Source: Rhynchonema sp. JSB1_4 | Lineage: Eukaryota > Nematoda > Chromadorea > Monhysterida > Xyalidae | Length of the DNA: 64,000 bases | Assembly (NCBI GenBank): GCA_030248065.1 | Contig: JASAMV010001912.1 | Location: 23,879 to 87,878, forward strand | Direction: 5' to 3' | Part shown: in pieces, positions 63,993 to 64,000 of the stretch | Layout: the number at the start of each line of letters is the position of its first letter | Position numbering within the stretch: position 1 is the stretch's first letter | The notes under the pieces: model-generated | What the model was told of the DNA's origin: nothing | Databases searched by the model: none | The model's input: the letters and a program-made list of their open reading frames with translations, nothing else | Translations under genes and position numbers: made by a program

Positions 63993-64000
63993 CTGTAACG

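Overview
The window is animal nuclear DNA, most likely from a non-vertebrate. It has spliced genes with GT-AG introns, metazoan synaptic gene families, long AT-rich spacers and a dense load of small inverted-repeat transposons. I could not place the species from sequence alone. TTAGGC-type repeats occur, but they lie inside transposons or short interstitial blocks and are not evidence of a taxon.

Layout. (1) At 1-946 is the 3' end of a plus-strand CAP-superfamily (SCP/TAPS) secreted-protein gene. (2) At 2385 to at least 42819, minus strand, is a TANC-family postsynaptic scaffold gene of at least 19 recognised exons. Its conserved core of 15 consecutive exons (2385-15053, about 1,184 residues) joins in phase throughout. 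That core encodes, N to C, the lead-in to the NTPase, a STAND/AAA-type P-loop NTPase, a helical winged-helix-like region, an ankyrin array and TPRs. Four further exons upstream (15.8-16.4, 34.1, 37 and 42.7 kb) encode a low-complexity, basic and Ser-rich N-terminal part. The start codon was not found. (3) At 53724-59195, minus strand, is a complete ten-exon Cys-loop anion-channel subunit (GABA-A/GluCl group, about 589 aa). (4) At 63895-63992 is a probable last exon of another minus-strand gene, ending in a class-I PDZ-ligand-like tail.

The remaining sequence (17-34, 38-53 and 59-64 kb, plus the TANC introns) is mainly transposon-derived. It holds hAT-like MITEs with exact 8-bp duplications, TTA/TAA-flanked Harbinger-like MITEs, TA-flanked pogo/mariner-like MITEs, a TTAA-flanked 1.1-kb family in three copies, large near-perfect foldback palindromes, tRNA-like inverted repeats and a 230-bp (CA)n tract.

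Functional reading. TANC and a ligand-gated chloride-channel-type subunit are both synaptic proteins and lie in the same orientation, but nothing shows coregulation. The most unusual observations are: (a) the channel subunit has an atypical pore (Met at 6' and 9', Ile at -2') and a 60-70 residue sequon-rich insertion; (b) an exact 10-mer, TGATGTTTCA, occurs 12 times, mostly at exon edges; (c) a short palindromic family (core GACCAGCGTAAA) sits repeatedly against splice sites; (d) a TANC 5' splice site is formed by the first repeat of a (GT)n microsatellite; (e) a hAT MITE family carries TTAGGC arrays as its core.
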